Source: Amycolatopsis iheyensis (GTDB lineage: Bacteria > Actinomycetota > Actinomycetes > Mycobacteriales > Pseudonocardiaceae). Taken from it: 64,000 nt of DNA. Positions 46,491 through 54,729 of the stretch are shown here, piece after piece (within the stretch, counting starts at the first letter, position 1; the number at the start of each line of letters is the position of its first letter). Location: NCBI RefSeq assembly GCF_024703995.1, contig NZ_JAMXQV010000001.1, forward strand, positions 124,001-188,000, given 5' to 3'. The notes below the pieces were generated by a model. That model had not been told where the DNA came from. It was given only the letters and a program-made list of their open reading frames with translations, and did no database searches. The position numbers and the translations under genes were made by a program.

Positions 46491-46946
46491 GTGAGCTGGA
46501 GCGAACGGCTGAAGGAACTCGGCATCGAGCTGCCCGGCGTGGCCGCTCCGCTGGCCGCGTACGTGCCCGCCGTCCAGAGCGGGAAGCACGTGTACACCTC
46601 GGGTCAGCTGCCCTTCGTCGACGGCGTGCTCGCCGCGACCGGCAAGGTCGGCGCGGAGATCAGCCCCGAAGAGGCGAAGGGGCACGCCCGCACGTCGGCG
46701 CTCAACGCGCTCGCGGCCGTGCACGCACTGGTCGGCATTGACAACGTCGCGCGGATCGTCAAGGTTGTCGGCTTCGTGGCTTCCGCGGAGGGCTTCACCG
46801 GCCAGCCCGCGGTCGTCAACGGCGCGTCCGAGCTGCTCGGCGAGGTCTTCGGCGACGCGGGCATCCACGCCCGCTCGGCCGTCGGCGTCGCGGAGCTGCC
46901 CATCGGCTCGCCGGTGGAGGTCGAACTGATCGTGGAGGTGCAGTGA
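46491..46946 (+). CDS. ridA: RidA-family enamine/imine deaminase
   Basis: 151 residues from GTG at 46491. It is a YjgF/RidA-fold protein: YVPAVQSGKHVYTSGQLPFVDG near residue 24-45 and the C-terminal RSAVGVAELPIGSPVEVELIVEV with the usual R-[ST]-x-x-x-V-x-x-LP block. RidA hydrolyses reactive enamines such as 2-aminoacrylate made by PLP enzymes. It matches Rv3678c. The catalytic arginine of true RidA aligns near the RSAV segment, so deaminase activity is plausible. Confidence 0.9.
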   Translation: MSWSERLKELGIELPGVAAPLAAYVPAVQSGKHVYTSGQLPFVDGVLAATGKVGAEISPEEAKGHARTSALNALAAVHALVGIDNVARIVKVVGFVASAEGFTGQPAVVNGASELLGEVFGDAGIHARSAVGVAELPIGSPVEVELIVEVQ

Positions 46947-47572
46947 TGGATCCGGACATCGAGCAGTCCACGCACGAACTGCTGCTCCGGCTGGCCGGGC
47001 GGCTGCCCGACCAGCTGCTGTGGCGGTTCCGCGACTGGCTCGGCGAGGGCGCCATGGGCACGCTCGCCCGGACCCTGCCGAGGTCTTTGCTTAAGCACAG
47101 GATCGACCTCGACCAGACGGAGTACCGGCTGCTCGTGGCCGGGCTCATCCCGCACGGCGCCGACTGGCACCAGGTGAGTTCCACCCTGGGGGTAGACGAC
47201 GTCGCCGAGAACCGGTACACATTCACGTCGAGTGCGCCCGAATGGGTTAACTCGGTCGACTCCGTGTCCGTTTTGATCCACGCAACGTTGCGGGGACGAC
47301 CGGATGTGGGGGAAGTGCGGCAAAGCTGGCGACACGTCGGTGTGGTCGGGCAGGGCACCGCCAAGCGCGTCCTGCTGATCACCGCGCTGACCGGTCTGCC
47401 GAGGTTGACCGGCGAACTGCAGCGGGTGCTGCGCGTTCTGGGCGACGAAGAGCCCAGCGTCGAGGTCATCCCGCCGCGCTTCGACCTGCCGGGGTACCAC
47501 CGGGCCGCGCTGGCCGACTCAGAGCTGGTCTGCGTGGGCGCGGTGGCGGGGAACCGGCTAGTAGCCGCATAA
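46946..47572 (+). CDS. Unknown protein A, diverged paralogue of the next gene
   Basis: 208 residues from ATG at 46946 (TGATG overlap with the ridA stop; a GTG three bases earlier is also possible). No signal peptide or membrane helix. N-terminal HELLLRLAGRLPDQLLWRFRDWL aligns with HNLLLALAGRIDDSALTEARELI of the next gene, and both continue with an LLVAG-IP type strand and an alpha/beta region ending in a V-E-V strand. No known domain is recognised. This gene and the next replace a simple ridA-to-hydrolase junction seen in mycobacteria. Confidence 0.7.
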   Translation: MDPDIEQSTHELLLRLAGRLPDQLLWRFRDWLGEGAMGTLARTLPRSLLKHRIDLDQTEYRLLVAGLIPHGADWHQVSSTLGVDDVAENRYTFTSSAPEWVNSVDSVSVLIHATLRGRPDVGEVRQSWRHVGVVGQGTAKRVLLITALTGLPRLTGELQRVLRVLGDEEPSVEVIPPRFDLPGYHRAALADSELVCVGAVAGNRLVAA

Positions 47573-47608
47573 CGCTCGCCCGCCAGCGAGCTGGGAGGGA
47601 GCAAGGCA

Positions 47609-48763
47609 ATGGTGGAGGTCCACGACGGCCCGCCCATGGACGGGTTCTCGGTGCCCCTGCGCCTGCACAACCTGTTACTGGCCCTGGCGGGCCGGATCGA
47701 CGACAGCGCGCTCACCGAAGCGCGTGAGCTGATCGCCCGGGCGCACATCGACGAGGCGGTCGAGCTGACCACCGGCACGCTCATCGCGGGCCGGATCCCG
47801 GTCAGCTCCGCCGAACAGCGCGAGCTCGCGCTCGTCCTCGAGATGAGCCGGTCCGACGCGACGCTGGCGAACGACCTGCTGGTCGACGAGGCCGAGCCGG
47901 TCAACACGCACCGGTTCACCGGCGAGAACTCCCCGGAGTTCGGCATCGCCGAGGCACTCGACCGGACCCTGCAGGTGCTGCCGGACGTCCGCTCGGTGCA
48001 CGCGGTGTGGCGCAACACCCCGGCCGGCAGCGTGCCGGGCGCGTTGCCACAGCGCGTGGTGCTCGTCGAGCTGGGTCCCGAAGGCAACCCGCCGGCCGTC
48101 GCGTTCCGCGTCGACACGGCGTTGCGCCGGGCGGGGATCCACTCGGTCGTCGAGGTCAGCGGGCCGGGCGTCGCGCACTCCGAGTACCACCAGGCCGCTT
48201 CGGCGGCCGCGTCGCCGGCGTGGGTGACCGGGAGTCCGACGTCGAGCGCGTCGTCCTACCGGCCGGAGCCGGTCAAGCCGCCGGCCCCGGTGACGCCGGA
48301 GCCGGTCGCGGAGTCGGGCAGCAGGCACAGCATGCGGTCGAGCGCCGCCACGACGGCGCCGCCGGCTCCGCCGGAGCCCGTCGCCCCGGTGGTGCCGATC
48401 GTTTCGCCGCCGGCCCCGCCGGTCGTTCCGGAGCCGTCGCGCAAGGCGCGGTCCGAGCGGTCCGAGACGCGGGCGGAGCGCACCGCCGACCTGACCCCGG
48501 CCGAGGTCGCGCAGCTGCGGCAGGCGCTGGCCGAGGACCCGGAGAAGGGCCGCGAGATCGCCGCGGGCAAGCCGTCGATGCACGAGGTCGTCGAGCTGCC
48601 GGCGCTGGATCTGGACGACCCGAGCCTGAGCGAGCGTGATCGGGCGCTGCTGCGGGAGCTGCACGCCGAGCTGGCCGAGCGTGAGCGCGCTGAGGCGGCC
48701 AAGATGCGGCTCAACGGCGCGTCCCGCTCCGGCGGCGACCAGCGCGGCTGGACCGCCCCCTGA
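47609..48763 (+). CDS. Unknown protein B with proline-rich linker
   Basis: 384 residues. Residues 1-190 resemble the preceding gene (LRLHNLLLALAGRIDDSALTEARELIARAHIDEAVEL, then PQRVVLVELG and the VVEV strand). Residues about 205-290 are a low-complexity Pro/Ala/Val/Ser linker. A charged C-terminal region (RKARSERSETRAERTADLTPAEVAQLRQAL and ERDRALLRELHAELAERERAEAAKM) is helical or coiled-coil-like. It looks like a cytosolic adaptor with one folded domain and a long flexible arm. Function unknown. Confidence 0.7.
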   Translation: MVEVHDGPPMDGFSVPLRLHNLLLALAGRIDDSALTEARELIARAHIDEAVELTTGTLIAGRIPVSSAEQRELALVLEMSRSDATLANDLLVDEAEPVNTHRFTGENSPEFGIAEALDRTLQVLPDVRSVHAVWRNTPAGSVPGALPQRVVLVELGPEGNPPAVAFRVDTALRRAGIHSVVEVSGPGVAHSEYHQAASAAASPAWVTGSPTSSASSYRPEPVKPPAPVTPEPVAESGSRHSMRSSAATTAPPAPPEPVAPVVPIVSPPAPPVVPEPSRKARSERSETRAERTADLTPAEVAQLRQALAEDPEKGREIAAGKPSMHEVVELPALDLDDPSLSERDRALLRELHAELAERERAEAAKMRLNGASRSGGDQRGWTAP

Positions 48764-48775
48764 GGTTTGCGGCAC

Positions 48776-48808
48776 AAAGCGGCACTTTCGTCGAGAAAGT
48801 GCCGCTTT
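48776..48808 (+). terminator. Hairpin of the GCGGCACTTTC family (copy 4)
   Basis: Perfect 14-bp arms (48776-48789 and 48795-48808) around GTCGA, followed by TTGCTTTTG. It ends the ridA-proteins A/B transcript; the next gene starts 65 bases on. Confidence 0.85.
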
Positions 48809-48872
48809 TGCTTTTGTCCGGCGTGCCACAACTGCGCGACGGGACGTCGGGTGCCGGAGGTATGTTGCCCGG

Positions 48873-49691
48873 GTGGAGCAGCCAACGGAGTTTGTCTTCG
48901 ACATCCCGGTCGGAGCCGGCGTAGCGACGCGGGCCAATGCCGACGGCCCGCCGGCGACGCCCAAGGACGCGGCGACCGTGATCCTCGTCCGGGACGGCGC
49001 CGATGGCGTCGAAATCTTCCTGCAGCACCGGGTCAAGGGCATGCCGTTCGCCGGGGGGATGACCGTGTTCCCCGGCGGCGGGGTCGACAAGCGCGACGCC
49101 GACGCGTCGGTGGCGTGGGCCGGCCCGGAGCCGTCGTGGTGGGCCGCGCGGTTCGGCTGTGACGACGCCCTCGCGCGGGCGTTGACCTGTGCGGCGGTGC
49201 GCGAGACGTTCGAGGAGTCGGGCGTGCTGCTCGCGGGCAGCGCGGACGCGGTGCTCACCGACGTCACCCCGTACGCGACCGCGCGCGCGGCCCTGGAGAC
49301 GCGTGCGGTGTCGCTGGCCGGCTTCCTCGCCGACGCCGGGCTGACCCTGCGGGCCGACCTGCTGCGGCCGTGGGCGCACTGGATCACGCCCGAGCAGGAG
49401 CCGCGCCGCTACGACACCCGCTTCTACGTCGCGAAGCTGCCCGATGGCCAGGAGGCCGACGGTGCGACGTCGGAGGCGTCGAGCTCCGGCTGGCAACGCC
49501 CGGACGACGCCATCGCCGACGCGCGCGAAGGCCGCCGGATGCTGATGCCGCCGACCTGGCTGACGCTGAGCGAGCTGGCGAAGTTCGAGACAGCCGAAGA
49601 CGTGCTGAACGCGCCGCGCGAGATCGTCCGGATCGCGCCGACCCTGATCCGTGAGGACGACCACGTCCGCGTCGTGCTGGAGAAGCGATGA
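48873..49691 (+). CDS. NUDIX hydrolase with expanded box (NUDT19-like)
   Basis: 272 residues from GTG at 48873. The fold begins AATVILVRDGADGVEIFLQHRVKGMPFAGGMTVFPGGGVDKRD; the catalytic half of the Nudix box, AAVRETFEESGVLL, comes only after an insert of about 30 residues, as in NUDT8/NUDT19-type enzymes. Such proteins hydrolyse CoA or related nucleotide diphosphates. The last third is helical (TWLTLSELAKFETAEDVLNA). It overlaps the next gene by four bases (ATGA). Confidence 0.85.
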   Translation: MEQPTEFVFDIPVGAGVATRANADGPPATPKDAATVILVRDGADGVEIFLQHRVKGMPFAGGMTVFPGGGVDKRDADASVAWAGPEPSWWAARFGCDDALARALTCAAVRETFEESGVLLAGSADAVLTDVTPYATARAALETRAVSLAGFLADAGLTLRADLLRPWAHWITPEQEPRRYDTRFYVAKLPDGQEADGATSEASSSGWQRPDDAIADAREGRRMLMPPTWLTLSELAKFETAEDVLNAPREIVRIAPTLIREDDHVRVVLEKR

Positions 49692-50458
49692 CTGCCCCCG
49701 CGTACGGCGTGCTGCGCCGCGTGTCCGAGACGGCTTCGGTGCTGCTGGAGAACAACCCGTCGTCGATGACGCTCGAAGGCACCAACAGCTGGGTGCTGCG
49801 GGCGACGCCCGACACCCCGGCCGTGGTCGTCGACCCGGGTTACCGCGACCTGGAACACCTCGAGCTGCTGGCCGCGGCCGGTTCGGTGGAGCTGGTGCTG
49901 CTCACGCACTTCCACCCCGACCACGCCGAGGGTGCGCCGTGGTTCGCCGAGCGCGTCGGCGCGCCGGTGCGGGCGTTCGACCCGGCGCTGTGCCTCGGCG
50001 CGTCGTCCTTTGTGGACGGTGAGGTGATCGACGCCGGCGGCCTCTCGATCCGCGTCCTGCACACCCCAGGGCACACCGACGACTCGGTGTCGCTGGTGCT
50101 CGCCGGTCAGGTGCTGACCGGCGACACCATCCTCGGCCGCGGCACGACCGTGCTGCACGACCTCGGTGACTACCTGCGCTCGCTGCGGAAGCTGATCGAG
50201 CTGCCCGCGGGCGTGCTCGGGCTGCCCGGGCACGGTCCGGAGCTGCCCGATCTGCCCGCGACCGCCCGCGAGTACCTCGCCCATCGGGAACAGCGGCTGG
50301 ACCAGGTGCGTTCGGCTTTGAAGGTGCTCGGCGCGGACGCCACACCGCGCCAGGTCGTCGAGGTCGTCTACGCCGACGTCGACCGGGCGCTGTGGGCGCC
50401 CGCCGAACTGAGCGTGCAGGCGCAGCTGGACTACTTGCGGTCGGAGGAACAGGGATGA
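49688..50458 (+). CDS. Metallo-beta-lactamase-fold hydrolase (Rv3677c/LACTB2-like)
   Basis: 256 residues. The two-metal motif THFHPDHAEG, the later HTPGHTDDSVS, GDTILGRG and GLPGHGPELPD provide the metal ligands of the MBL fold. The C-terminal helical region (HREQRLDQVRSALKVLG and TPRQVVEVVYADV) is the winged helix of LACTB2-type ribonuclease-like members. Likely a nuclease or thioester hydrolase; the exact substrate is unknown. It is coupled to the NUDIX gene before it and the redoxin gene after it. Confidence 0.9.
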   Translation: MTAPAYGVLRRVSETASVLLENNPSSMTLEGTNSWVLRATPDTPAVVVDPGYRDLEHLELLAAAGSVELVLLTHFHPDHAEGAPWFAERVGAPVRAFDPALCLGASSFVDGEVIDAGGLSIRVLHTPGHTDDSVSLVLAGQVLTGDTILGRGTTVLHDLGDYLRSLRKLIELPAGVLGLPGHGPELPDLPATAREYLAHREQRLDQVRSALKVLGADATPRQVVEVVYADVDRALWAPAELSVQAQLDYLRSEEQG

Positions 50459-50724
50459 GCAGCGTCGGGATGAGTACTGTCGAGGTCGAGTTCTACTGGC
50501 GGCCGGGGTGCGGGTTCTGCATGGCGCTGGACCGGCCGATGTCGAAGAGCGGCTTCAACATCCGGAAGATCAACATCTGGGAGGACCCGGACGCCGCCGC
50601 GCGCGTGCGCGAGGTGGCGAACGGGAACGAGACCGTGCCGACCGTGATCGTCGGGTCGACGGCGCTGGTCAACCCCTCCTTCGCCGAGGTCGAGGCCGCC
50701 GTCAAGGCAGCTTCGGCGGGCTGA
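50455..50724 (+). CDS. Glutaredoxin-like protein, mycoredoxin type
   Basis: 89 residues from ATG at 50455, which overlaps the hydrolase stop. The active site is the CxxC in FYWRPGCGFCMALDR, followed by NETVPTVIVG with the cis-proline. In organisms using mycothiol, such proteins reduce mycothiolated proteins. A second in-frame ATG (eight residues in) is possible. The last 23 bases overlap the convergent carboxylesterase gene. Confidence 0.85.
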   Translation: MSSVGMSTVEVEFYWRPGCGFCMALDRPMSKSGFNIRKINIWEDPDAAARVREVANGNETVPTVIVGSTALVNPSFAEVEAAVKAASAG

Positions 50725-51868
50725 TCGCGCCGGGCCGCTCTCCGTGGAGGAAAGCGGCCCACGCGCGGCGCAGCCCGGCTTCTCCTTCGAGCCCCCGCGG
50801 CGCGCCTTCGAGCATCGGCGCGGCCCAGACGTCGTGGGTGCCGAAGAGGAACGGGATGTCGATGCAGTGGCAGGCGCCGAACCGGTTTCCGGGGGCTTGC
50901 CAGTCGAAGCGGTAGGCGAAGGCGTCGAGCTTCTCGATCAGCCTGTCGTCGGTGAAGAAGCTGTTCGCGGCTTCGACGGTTTCTCGCGGCGCGTCGGGGA
51001 CGAAAGCGCGCAGTTCCTCTTTCGTCCAGCTGATGAGCGCCGGGCCTTCGGGCGCGGCTTCGATGAGGTCGTGTGCGACGAGGTCGTCGTCGGCGACCAG
51101 CTGGAACGGCGGTTCGAGGGTGCCAGGGGTCCTGGCCGCGACCTTCAGCTGGGCTTCGAGAAGCCTTTCCGTTGCGGCCGTTCGGATGTCTTCGCCGAGT
51201 TCATGCTCCAGCAGCAGCGCGTTCTGGTGCGCCTTGTCCCATGTGGACGGTGGCATGCCGACCGGCGCGCTCTGCAGGGCGATCCGCTTCATCAGGCCCC
51301 GGGCACGCGGCGACGACCAGAGCGCGAGCGTCGACTGCGCGCCGGCGGACTGTCCGCCGAGGGTGACTTCGGCGGGATTTCCCCCGAACGCCGCGATGTT
51401 GTCGCGGACCCATTCGAGGGCGGCGAGCTGGTCGGCGAGGCCGAGATTGGCCGGCACGCCCTCGAGCGCGGCGAAGCCGAGGGCGCCGAGGCGGTAGTTG
51501 AGCGTCACGACGACGGCGTCGGCGTCGCGGGCCAGGCGCGTGCCGGTGTACCAGACCTGGCCACCCGAGCCGCTGGAGAACCCGCCGCCGTGGATCCACA
51601 CGAGCACCGGCCGGCTCCCGGTGGTCGAGGGCGTGAAGACGTTGAGGAACAGGCAGTCCTCGCTCTGCGGCAGGGGCATCGGGCCGAGGGCCTGCTCCAG
51701 GCGGGACGGCGGTTGCGGTGCCGCGGGGCCGGCTTCGAGCGCGTCGCGGACTCCGCTCCACGGCGTCGGCTCGCGAGGTGCTTCGAAGCGTTTCGCGGTG
51801 GCGTAAGGGATTCCACGGAAGGCGCCTTCCGCGCCCCGCACCCGGCCGGTGGTGGTCTCGACGATCAT
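50702..51868 (-). CDS. Carboxylesterase, type B
   Basis: 388 residues from ATG at 51866-51868. The order of motifs is that of the COesterase family: FRGIPYATAKRF, SEDCLFLNVF, the oxyanion hole WIHGGGFSSGSG and the nucleophile elbow GGQSAGAQSTLAL (serine). It is shorter than the usual 480-500 residues, with part of the C-terminal lid region missing, but the histidine region near FGACHCIDIPFLFG is present. It should hydrolyse carboxylic esters. It overlaps the upstream VOC gene by four bases. Confidence 0.88.
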   Translation of the reverse strand: MIVETTTGRVRGAEGAFRGIPYATAKRFEAPREPTPWSGVRDALEAGPAAPQPPSRLEQALGPMPLPQSEDCLFLNVFTPSTTGSRPVLVWIHGGGFSSGSGGQVWYTGTRLARDADAVVVTLNYRLGALGFAALEGVPANLGLADQLAALEWVRDNIAAFGGNPAEVTLGGQSAGAQSTLALWSSPRARGLMKRIALQSAPVGMPPSTWDKAHQNALLLEHELGEDIRTAATERLLEAQLKVAARTPGTLEPPFQLVADDDLVAHDLIEAAPEGPALISWTKEELRAFVPDAPRETVEAANSFFTDDRLIEKLDAFAYRFDWQAPGNRFGACHCIDIPFLFGTHDVWAAPMLEGAPRGLEGEAGLRRAWAAFLHGERPGAISPPKLP

Positions 51869-52686
51869 CGTGCCTCCTCGAAGTACACAGCGGCGCCTTC
51901 GGCGTCCTCGGCTCGGACGAAGAAGCCGGTTCCGCGGGTGGTGGTCGGGACGTGCTCTTCGATCAGCTTCCGCGCTTTCGCCAGGTCCGCAACCAGAACG
52001 CCGTGGGCGGCGAAGTACGGCGTCGTCTTGACGGGTTCGCCGGGGAGAACGGTGTCGAGGTCGCTCGCGCCGACGATGTCGACCAGGTGCTCGTTGCGCG
52101 TGATCAGGTCGTAGCGCTGCTGGTAGCCGGTTCGTTCGTGGTCCGGCACCACGAGCACGATCCCGGCGACGCCCTGGGCGCCGTTGGGGTGGCTGAGGTA
52201 GCGCGGTTGGTGGACGTACGCGGGGGTGAGGTGCTCGGCGGTGTGGAGGATGCCTTCGGGGGTCCGGTCTCGGCTGATGTGGACGCTGCGGAAGCGCGCG
52301 GTGCGGGTGCCTTCGGGTAGTTCGACGTCCCGCTGCAGCTTGAGCACCCCGGACGTCGAGAGGCCGGCCTCGGCGAGGCGTCGTGACGCTTCTTCCGAGT
52401 CGTCGACGCCGAAGGAGACGCCGTGGAGGCCGTCGCCGCGCGCGTCGAGGATCGGCAGCACCCGCCACGGGTCGCCGGCGGTCTCGTCGACGATGCCGAT
52501 GAGTTCGAGGAAGGAGCCGCCGAAGTAGGCGCAGCGGTTGGCGGTGCAGCTCGGGACGGGTTCACCGCGGTCGCTCGCCGAGGCGAAGTGCCGGGACGGC
52601 GGGCTGAGCGTGAAGCCGAGCTGTTCGTAGCGTTGCCAGGTCGCTTCGTAGTTCCTGGTCAGGAAGACGGTGTGGTCGATGTTCAT
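51865..52686 (-). CDS. VOC-family (glyoxalase-like) protein
   Basis: 273 residues with two halves of the vicinal-oxygen-chelate fold. The N-terminal half MNIDHTVFLTRNYEATWQRYEQLGFTLSP carries a metal-type histidine and continues with YFGGSFLELIGIVDE; the second half resembles GIVLVVPDHERTGYQQRYDLI. The pattern fits Glyoxalase_3-like proteins. Operonic with the carboxylesterase, which suggests a joint step in handling an esterified metabolite. Substrate unknown. Confidence 0.8.
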   Translation of the reverse strand: MNIDHTVFLTRNYEATWQRYEQLGFTLSPPSRHFASASDRGEPVPSCTANRCAYFGGSFLELIGIVDETAGDPWRVLPILDARGDGLHGVSFGVDDSEEASRRLAEAGLSTSGVLKLQRDVELPEGTRTARFRSVHISRDRTPEGILHTAEHLTPAYVHQPRYLSHPNGAQGVAGIVLVVPDHERTGYQQRYDLITRNEHLVDIVGASDLDTVLPGEPVKTTPYFAAHGVLVADLAKARKLIEEHVPTTTRGTGFFVRAEDAEGAAVYFEEAR

Positions 52687-52769
52687 GCCGTCAGCCTGGA
52701 CTTCTGTGTCTGTTTCTTCCTCCTGCTTCGAAATTGTGCCCGGAATCCGACACTGGTTAGGCTCTCCTG

Positions 52770-53735
52770 GTGGAATCCGGCTTGCTCGACGACCTCGATC
52801 GCGGCTTGGCGCACGCGCTGCAGCTGGACGGCCGGGCGTCGTTCAGCACGATCGCCGCGGTGCTGGGGGTGTCGGACCAGACGGTGGCGCGGCGGTACCG
52901 GAAGCTGCGGTCGTCGGGGGTGCTGCGGGTGGTGGGCGTCCCGGAGGCGGCGCCGCTGGGCCAGGTGCACTGGCTGGTCAGGCTGCGCTGCGTACCGGAC
53001 GCGGCGGCGTCGATCGCGGCGGCACTGGCGCGGCGGGCGGACACGCAGTGGGTGAGTTTGATGTCCGGCGGGACGGAGATCGTCTGCTTCGTCAGGGCGC
53101 CGCTGCGCGAGGAGACGGACGGCCTGCTCCTCGGCCAGCTGCCGCGGACACCGCGGGTGGTCTCGATGACGGCTTACCGTTTGCTGCGCCGGTTCGCCGG
53201 AGGTCCTGCTGGTTGGTCGGGTCGATCGAGCGCTTTGTCGGCTTCGCAGGTCGCTTTGCTTCGCCCGGCGCCCGTTTCTTCGCTTTACCAGCCGGAACCC
53301 GGCGACTCAGGCCTGCTGACGGCATTGGCGGCCGACGGCCGTGCCGACATGTCGACTTTGGCTTCGGCGTCTGGCCGGTCAGAGTCAACGGTCCGGCGCC
53401 GGTTGTCGGCGTTGCGTTCATCGGGAGCGCTGTACTTCGACGTCGAGGTGGACGCGGCCCTGCTGGGCTACCCTCTGACGGCGACGCTGTGGCTGACGGT
53501 GGCACCGTCGGCGCTGGAGTCGACGGGCCGGGCCCTGGCAAGTCACCCACAGGTGGCCTTCGCGGCGGCGACCACGGGCCCGGCGAACATGGTGGCGAAT
53601 GTGGGCTGCCGTGACGATGCCGCGTTGTACGCGTATCTGGCGGACGATCTGGGCGGGCTTTCGGGGGTGCGTCAGGTGGAGACGGCGCCGATGATCCGGA
53701 CGTTGAAGCGCTTCGGCACCGTGACGCCGGTGTAG
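52770..53735 (+). CDS. Tandem AsnC/Lrp-type transcriptional regulator
   Basis: 321 residues from GTG at 52770, about twice the usual Lrp/AsnC length. Two full modules are seen: a winged helix at residues 6-52 (LDRGLAHALQLDGRASFSTIAAVLGVSDQTVARRYRKLRSSGVLRV) with a RAM-type domain, then a second helix-turn-helix (LLTALAADGRADMSTLASASGRSESTVRRRLSALRSSGALYFD) with its own RAM domain. It is divergent from the VOC-esterase pair and a likely regulator of it. Ligand unknown. Confidence 0.88.
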   Translation: MESGLLDDLDRGLAHALQLDGRASFSTIAAVLGVSDQTVARRYRKLRSSGVLRVVGVPEAAPLGQVHWLVRLRCVPDAAASIAAALARRADTQWVSLMSGGTEIVCFVRAPLREETDGLLLGQLPRTPRVVSMTAYRLLRRFAGGPAGWSGRSSALSASQVALLRPAPVSSLYQPEPGDSGLLTALAADGRADMSTLASASGRSESTVRRRLSALRSSGALYFDVEVDAALLGYPLTATLWLTVAPSALESTGRALASHPQVAFAAATTGPANMVANVGCRDDAALYAYLADDLGGLSGVRQVETAPMIRTLKRFGTVTPV

Positions 53736-53766
53736 CGGGATCACACCCACAGGCGACTCACTGCCT

Positions 53767-54729
53767 ATGAACGACGATCGTGCGATCGACTTCGTGTTGA
53801 ACGGCGAGCAGTATCGGTTGAGCCGCGGAGAGGTGTTGAGCGCGGCAGCCCGGGGTGGCCCGGAGCCCATTCGCACGCACTGGGTGGCCATCGGTGAACA
53901 ACGGTGGCCGCCACGGCAGATCTTCGAGCGTGCAGTCGGGGTGTCGCGAACCGAGTTCATCTCCCACTACGCGATCCGTCAGCTGCGTCGGCTCGGCTTC
54001 ACGACGAGCCCGCTGCCCCACGAGCCTGAGGCCCCGAGCGAACCGGAGCCGGCGGCCGAGGCGCCGGCGCCCAAAAGCGATCTGGGTTCGGCGGTCAAGT
54101 CCTTCATCGACCTGCACGAGTTCTTCGCCGAAGAAAACTTGTCGAGCCGGGTCGTTCGGCTGGAGTCCCTCCTGGAAGGGGCCGACATCGAGACCGTGGG
54201 CGCGCGGGTGGCCGCCGAGGGCATGACCGATGACCTGGTCCGGGGCGCCTTGCTGGTCCGCCAGCACGCCGGGCGGGTCAACGACCTCATCCACGCGGCG
54301 ATGATCGTCCGCGCGTTGCCGAAGATCCTCGAACCGGGTGAGCGCATCACCCAGCGCCCATCGCTGGCCGCCGGGAATGATCCAAGCCGGAAGTTCGACC
54401 TCGAGACCGACCGCCGCGTCGCCGAGTTCAAGGCCGGCGAGTGGAAAGGCCGTGATGCCATGCGTAAACGCGGGCTGGTGGCCGACATGGTCGGCCTCGT
54501 TCTCGGGCGTGGCCGGCGCCGGGCCGAGCTGTATGTGCTCGGCGACCTGCCCATCAGCTTCCTGCGGAAGAGCAACTCGACCATGGAGTGGGCATTGGGC
54601 CGCTCCTCGCCCAACCTGCGTCGTGCCTACGAGGACCACTTCGGGAGTGCCGCCCTGACCGTCAGCCAGTTCACGGCCGGACCAGCGAAGGAAGTCGTCC
54701 TCAGGGACCTGACCGAAATCATCGGCTGA
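53767..54729 (+). CDS. Candidate PD-(D/E)XK nuclease with ScoMcrA-like head
   Basis: 320 residues. Residues about 35-80 (THWVAIGEQRWPPRQIFERAVGVSRTEFISHYAIRQLRRLGF) match the short DNA-binding-type head seen in ScoMcrA-like and related actinobacterial defence proteins. A linker and a helical region follow. Around residues 200-232 the sequence KFDLETDRRVAEFKAGEWKG has the D-(8-10)-E-x-K spacing of a PD-(D/E)XK nuclease core, followed by a helix RDAMRKRGLVADMVGLVLG. The nuclease call is from motif spacing only. It ends 11 bases inside the convergent sliding-clamp gene. Confidence 0.6.
   Translation: MNDDRAIDFVLNGEQYRLSRGEVLSAAARGGPEPIRTHWVAIGEQRWPPRQIFERAVGVSRTEFISHYAIRQLRRLGFTTSPLPHEPEAPSEPEPAAEAPAPKSDLGSAVKSFIDLHEFFAEENLSSRVVRLESLLEGADIETVGARVAAEGMTDDLVRGALLVRQHAGRVNDLIHAAMIVRALPKILEPGERITQRPSLAAGNDPSRKFDLETDRRVAEFKAGEWKGRDAMRKRGLVADMVGLVLGRGRRRAELYVLGDLPISFLRKSNSTMEWALGRSSPNLRRAYEDHFGSAALTVSQFTAGPAKEVVLRDLTEIIG

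Noticed and set aside
48636..48872. Extension of the NUDIX frame into the hairpin
   Set aside because: It would read through terminator copy 4 and the previous gene's end; GTG at 48873 fits the family start.
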